From positions 1 to 6,716 of the forward strand of contig JAUXIH010000059.1 in assembly GCA_030621105.1 (NCBI GenBank): 6,716 nucleotides of DNA, read 5' to 3'. The notes under the pieces were generated by a model. That model had not been told where the DNA came from. It did not search any database and saw only the letters and a list, made by a program, of their open reading frames with translations. Of the stretch, positions 5,581 through 6,716 are shown in pieces; the stretch's first letter is position 1; every line of letters starts with the position of its first letter. This DNA is from Dehalococcoidia bacterium. Its GTDB lineage: Bacteria > Chloroflexota > Dehalococcoidia > GIF9 > AB-539-J10. The position numbers and the translations under genes are program-made.

Positions 5581-6147
5581 TCATAAGCCTATTCGGTCAG
5601 CCACCTCACGCATGCCCATGATGACGTCGGTAACAAGGTCTCGCAACTCCACCCCCAGCATCGCCACCCCTTTTTCAATCACCGGGCGTTGCACGCCAGC
5701 AGCAAATGACTTATCCTTCCATTTCTTCATCACCGACTTCGCCTCCAGATCCATCACGCTCTTTGATGGTCGGACCAGCGCTGCCGCCGTAATAAGTCCC
5801 GTGAGTTCATCGATGGCATATAGCGTCTTTTCCATCTCCGTTTGAGGCTCGACATCACTGACTAGCCCCCAGCCATGAGAGACAATTGCGCGTATATATT
5901 CTTCCGGCCAGCCCCGCTCCTGTAATATCTCCCGTGACTTCTGACAGTGTTGCTCCGGAAAACGCTCATAGTCCATGTCATGCATCAGCCCAACAATCCC
6001 CCACTTCTCTTCGTCCTGGCCCTTCTTCCGTGCCATGTAGCGCATCACTCCCTCAACGGAATAAGCGTGTTTCAACAGGCTCTCGCTCTGGTTAAACTCC
6101 TTGAGAAGTGACAGGGCCTCATTATACGTCGGTATGTGCTCTTGCAT
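5581..6147 (-). CDS. HD-domain metal-dependent phosphohydrolase
   Basis: A 188-residue cytoplasmic protein of the HD superfamily. Candidate metal ligands are H27 (LLKHAYSVE), H56-D57 (GLMHDMDY) and D113 (AIDELTGL), with a further conserved-looking H91 (SHG). This is the H...HD...D pattern of the family. The stretch ITAAALVRPSKSVMDLEAKSV and then DKSFAAGV (145-152) matches a common single-domain bacterial subgroup that is often labelled HDIG-domain or predicted hydrolase. The substrate is unknown; nucleotides or other phosphoesters are the family's usual targets. The ATG at 6147 has GAGGAG at 7 bases' spacing, so the start is firm. It lies 120 bases after the thioredoxin fusion gene in the same direction, possibly in one transcript, with a small ORF overlapping its start. 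Confidence 0.88.
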   Translation of the reverse strand: MQEHIPTYNEALSLLKEFNQSESLLKHAYSVEGVMRYMARKKGQDEEKWGIVGLMHDMDYERFPEQHCQKSREILQERGWPEEYIRAIVSHGWGLVSDVEPQTEMEKTLYAIDELTGLITAAALVRPSKSVMDLEAKSVMKKWKDKSFAAGVQRPVIEKGVAMLGVELRDLVTDVIMGMREVADRIGL

Positions 6148-6247
6148 TTACTGTCTCCTCGCCTGTGCCTTTACTATCCCTGGCCCACCACATCACCTCG
6201 TCCCGGCAGTTCCCGAAAGGCCAGTAAGGCACGACTATCTTTTCCAT
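6122..6247 (-). CDS. Possible 41-residue small protein between the thioredoxin fusion and HD genes
   Basis: ATG at 6247 to TAA at 6124-6122 encodes a 41-residue product beginning MEKIVVPYWPFGNCRDEVMW, followed by WARDSKGTGEE. It starts 20 bases after the thioredoxin stop and overlaps the HD gene by 26 bases in another frame. It has the look of a real protein (ordinary codons, Trp-rich, one Cys) and fills most of the gap. There is no convincing Shine-Dalgarno sequence, and I recognise no family. It may be chance, or a short coupled gene. Confidence 0.3.
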   Translation of the reverse strand: MEKIVVPYWPFGNCRDEVMWWARDSKGTGEETVNARAHTDV

Positions 6248-6267
6248 GTGAGAGTATAAACTCGGTA

Positions 6268-6716
6268 TCACAGCATTGCTTCTACTTTTGACCGGAGTGT
6301 AGCCTCGGGAACGGCACCAGTAATTTGCTCAGTTACCTTGCCATCTTTGAAAAGTAGCAACAGCGGTATGCTCATAACCTGGTATTTCCCGGCCGCCAGG
6401 CGATTCTCATCCACATTCAGCTTGCAGAATTTGACCCGACCTTCATACTCTGCTGCCAGCTTTTCAGTTATCGGAGCAATCATTCGGCACGGGCCGCACC
6501 ACGGTGCCCAAAAGTCCACTACGACGGGAATCTCGCACTTCAAAACCTCCTGTTCAAAATTCCCGTCATCGACTTCCAGGACCCCTGTTGTCTTTCCCTC
6601 ATCTTTGACCTTGATTTGAACCAGGATATCACCGGGGTGACCATCGGTTAACTGGAGGGCATCGGTTAATTTTATTGATCTGCCGGCCACTGCTCCGGCA
6701 GGAACATTCACCTCCA
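6268..6716 (-). CDS. DnaJ C-terminal-domain-like segment fused to thioredoxin (partial, 5' end outside window)
   Basis: The frame is open to the right edge. Upstream of the GTG at 6711 it still reads GAG (E), giving EVNVPAGAVAGRSIKL. With PGDILVQIKVK after it, this matches the first C-terminal (client-binding) domain of DnaJ/CbpA ('V.IPAG...G..I.L.....GDL.V...VK'). I therefore treat the GTG as internal and the gene as incomplete. Counting from that GTG, a full thioredoxin domain follows from about residue 43 (GVLEVDDGNFEQEV), with active site WCGPC (71-75), the conserved cis-proline P116 (SIPLLLLF) and a normal C-terminus (VEAML). No ATG, GTG or TTG lies at the thioredoxin boundary, so both parts should be made as one chain. 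I infer a cytoplasmic redox-active chaperone-like protein that reduces or exchanges disulfides on bound clients. It could still be a thioredoxin with an unrelated extension. Confidence 0.85.
   Translation of the reverse strand, partial: EVNVPAGAVAGRSIKLTDALQLTDGHPGDILVQIKVKDEGKTTGVLEVDDGNFEQEVLKCEIPVVVDFWAPWCGPCRMIAPITEKLAAEYEGRVKFCKLNVDENRLAAGKYQVMSIPLLLLFKDGKVTEQITGAVPEATLRSKVEAML

Noticed and set aside
6253..6258. TATACT box before the HD-domain gene as a possible promoter
   Set aside because: No acceptable -35 element is found at 16-18 bases' spacing (AAGCAA, AGCAAT and GAAGCA are poor).
6642..6669. Direct repeat CATCGGTTAA, two copies 18 bases apart
   Set aside because: It lies within the coding region and corresponds to the repeated residues LTD in LTDALQLTDG; it is too short to suggest a mobile or regulatory repeat.

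Overview
The window is a compact bacterial chromosome segment in which every gene I can support lies on the minus strand, so transcription runs from high to low coordinates. Base composition looks moderate and similar throughout. No tRNA, rRNA, CRISPR array, insertion sequence or prophage gene is visible. The gene content (ferrous iron uptake, thioredoxin, FmdB zinc ribbon, an HD hydrolase carrying the ITAAALVRPSK and DKSFAAGV motifs, a secreted beta-helix type protein) suggests an anaerobe, possibly a Chloroflexota/Dehalococcoidia lineage. That assignment is an impression from protein style, not a proof.

Layout from upstream to downstream. (1) 6716-5581: a protein running off the right edge that joins a DnaJ C-terminal-domain-like segment to a complete thioredoxin domain, then a possible 41-codon small ORF, then an HD-domain hydrolase. 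(2) 5524-3365: an ABC exporter operon with a good sigma-70 type promoter (TTGACA-N17-TAAACT), an ATPase, a permease overlapping it by ATGA, and a weak hairpin terminator. (3) 3361-3107: a monocistronic FmdB-type zinc-ribbon gene whose promoter begins inside the tail of the preceding terminator. (4) 2936-357: an iron operon of a DtxR/MntR-family regulator, feoA and feoB. Its promoter is covered by two abutting inverted repeats that look like operators. (5) 317-1: a separate promoter and the start of a secreted protein that runs off the left edge and seems to contain a one-base frameshift.

The best understood unit is the iron operon. The regulator should bind Fe(II) or Mn(II) and repress its own promoter, with the FeoA/FeoB ferrous iron transporter downstream. 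The feoA-feoB junction is the most striking DNA element: a perfect 10-bp inverted repeat with a GAGA loop starts one base after the feoA stop codon and holds the TTG start of feoB, which has no visible Shine-Dalgarno sequence. This points to translational coupling. The other notable observation is the DnaJ-CTD/thioredoxin fusion at the right edge. I do not see a wholly new multi-gene system here.
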